A stretch of DNA of 7,985 bases, taken from the NCBI GenBank assembly GCA_903892315.1, contig CAITHY010000023.1:1-7985 (forward strand), in the 5' to 3' direction. Of this stretch, positions 6,658-7,985 are shown in pieces. The position numbers and the translations under genes were made by a program. Within the stretch, counting starts at the first letter, position 1, and each line of letters starts with the position of its first letter. Below the pieces are notes generated by a model. It saw nothing but the letters and a program-made list of their open reading frames with translations, was not told the origin of the DNA and ran no database searches. The DNA comes from an uncultured beta proteobacterium (GTDB lineage Bacteria; Pseudomonadota; Gammaproteobacteria; Burkholderiales; Burkholderiaceae).

Positions 6658-7985
6658 ATGGCAAATATTTATGAACAAGGTTTAGATCGCAATCCAGCTA
6701 ACTACACCCCAATTACTCCACTCTTATTTTTAGAGCGCTCTGCAGAAATTTATCCTAATAAAACTGCTGTGATTCATGGGAAGTTGCGTCAGACCTGGGG
6801 GCAAACTTATGAGCGTTGCCGTCGCTTAGCGAGCGCTTTGCAAAAACACGGTATTGGTTTGGGTGATACGGTAGCGGTGATGTTGCCTAATACCCCTCCA
6901 ATGGTAGAGGCCCACTTCGGCATCCCTATGGCGGGCGCGGTTTTGAATGCCCTCAATACTCGTTTAGATGCAGAGACAGTGGCCTTTATGCTCAATCATG
7001 GTGAAGCAAAAGTAGTGATTGTGGATCCCGAATTCTCAGGAGTCATGAAGAAAGCGCTTGAGATCGCGAAGCAAGAGTCGGGCCGTGAGTTTTTAGTGAT
7101 TGATGTTGAAGAAAAAGAATTTGATGTGTCGGGCGAGAAGTTGGGTAGTCTCACTTATGAACAATTACTTTCTGAAGGTGATCCTCACTTTGCATGGAAG
7201 GTTCCTGCTGATGAGTGGCAAGCAATTTGCTTGAACTACACATCAGGTACTACGGGCAATCCTAAGGGAGTGGTGTATCACCATCGTGGCGCTGCAATGA
7301 ATGCTGTTTCCAATGTATTGGATTGGGATATTAATAAACACCCCATCTATCTCTGGACTCTGCCAATGTTCCATTGCAATGGCTGGTGTTTTCCTTGGAC
7401 GATCGCAGCTCGTGCCGGCGTCAATGTCTGTTTGCGTCGCGTGGATGCACAACATATTTTTGCGGCCATTAAAGAACATGGTGTTACCCATTATTGTGCG
7501 GCACCTATTGTGCATAACTTATTGGTCAATGCGCCAGATGAGCTGAAGGTTGGGGTGCCCACAGGCGTCAAAGGCTTGATCGCGGGGGCTGCTCCCCCTG
7601 CATCCATTATTGAGGGTATGGAAAAGTTAGGATTTGATTTAACCCATGTTTATGGTTTAACTGAAACCTATGGACCGGCAGCCGTGTGCGTTAAACAAGA
7701 CGAGTGGAATGATGTCGATATTGGTGAGCGTGCTCGTTTAAATGCCCGTCAAGGTGTGCGTTATCACATGCAGCAAGCAATCGCTGTACTTGATCCAGAA
7801 ACCATGAAGGCAGTTCCGGCGGATGGTGAGACCATGGGTGAAATTATGTTCAAAGGCAATATCGCGATGAAGGGTTACCTAAAGAACAAAAAGGCAACCC
7901 AGGAGGCATTTGAGGGTGGGTGGTTTCACTCGGGTGACTTAGCCGTGATAAATCCTGATGGCTACGTCAAGATGAAGGATCGTAG
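6658..7985 (+). CDS. AMP-forming acyl-CoA synthetase, 3'-truncated by the window edge
   Basis: This adenylate-forming enzyme activates a carboxylic acid with ATP and transfers it to CoA. The first 442 codons are present and the frame is open to the last base. Relatives have about 540-550 residues, so roughly 100, including the C-terminal lysine motif, are missing. Core motifs are intact: the P-loop YTSGTTGNPKG (194-204), YGLTETYGP (332-340) and HSGDL with Asp427, which binds the ribose. MFHCNGWCFPW and MLPNTPPMVEAHFGIPMAGA point to the medium/long-chain or AAE-like branch, which also includes DmdB methylmercaptopropionate-CoA ligases, and not to acetyl-CoA synthetase. The acyl substrate cannot be assigned. 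It lies 46 nt after the HDAC-family gene on the same strand and is probably co-transcribed with it, which would fit control by reversible lysine acylation or joint use in fatty-acid catabolism. Confidence 0.94.
   Translation, partial: MANIYEQGLDRNPANYTPITPLLFLERSAEIYPNKTAVIHGKLRQTWGQTYERCRRLASALQKHGIGLGDTVAVMLPNTPPMVEAHFGIPMAGAVLNALNTRLDAETVAFMLNHGEAKVVIVDPEFSGVMKKALEIAKQESGREFLVIDVEEKEFDVSGEKLGSLTYEQLLSEGDPHFAWKVPADEWQAICLNYTSGTTGNPKGVVYHHRGAAMNAVSNVLDWDINKHPIYLWTLPMFHCNGWCFPWTIAARAGVNVCLRRVDAQHIFAAIKEHGVTHYCAAPIVHNLLVNAPDELKVGVPTGVKGLIAGAAPPASIIEGMEKLGFDLTHVYGLTETYGPAAVCVKQDEWNDVDIGERARLNARQGVRYHMQQAIAVLDPETMKAVPADGETMGEIMFKGNIAMKGYLKNKKATQEAFEGGWFHSGDLAVINPDGYVKMKDR

Noticed and set aside
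7243..7546. Open frames on both strands inside the acyl-CoA synthetase
   Set aside because: The third frame here is a continuous, motif-complete AMP-binding enzyme, and these are out-of-frame shadows.
1..7985. Mobile element, phage, defence or biosynthetic island
   Set aside because: Every gene is a recognisable housekeeping type with even base composition. There are no transposase or integrase remnants, direct repeats, tRNA genes or CRISPR-like spacing.

Overview
The window reads as ordinary chromosomal sequence from a betaproteobacterium of the order Burkholderiales. The moderate G+C, the style of the proteins and the gene order (ugd, hldA, hldD, comEA-like, cysM, then convergent mltB) suggest Burkholderiaceae and most likely Polynucleobacter. 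This rests on recognition of protein families and gene order; no database comparison was made.

Left part (1-2890, + strand): a tight LPS sugar-nucleotide operon. It contains the 3' two thirds of a UDP-glucose 6-dehydrogenase (cut by the window edge), a stand-alone heptose-7-phosphate kinase (HldA type) 5 nt later, and ADP-heptose epimerase hldD, whose GTG start overlaps the kinase stop by 4 nt. Together they supply UDP-glucuronate and ADP-L-glycero-D-manno-heptose for the inner core. The separate ADP-transferase (HldC) that the pathway needs is not here. A hairpin with a T-run follows hldD.

Middle (2979-5607): a small exported helix-hairpin-helix protein of the ComEA kind with a basic tail, then cysM (cysteine synthase B) on the + strand. 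The lipoprotein lytic transglycosylase gene mltB lies convergently on the - strand. The stop codons of cysM and mltB overlap by 4 nt, with no terminator between them.

Right part (5608-7985): an 83-nt AT-rich divergent intergenic region separates mltB from an intact zinc-dependent histone-deacetylase-family (AcuC/HDAC-like) gene. It is followed 46 nt later by the first 442 codons of an AMP-forming acyl-CoA synthetase, which runs off the window. The deacetylase and ligase pairing is the most suggestive functional link, since acyl-CoA ligases are classic targets of reversible lysine acylation.

No gene-free stretch exceeds 90 nt. There are no RNA genes, insertion sequences, CRISPR arrays, pseudogenes or signs of horizontal transfer. 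I see no previously undescribed system. The points worth a second look are small regulatory and architectural ones: the terminator just ahead of the comEA-like gene, the unusual cysM start region, the MltB insertion and the deacylase-ligase pair.
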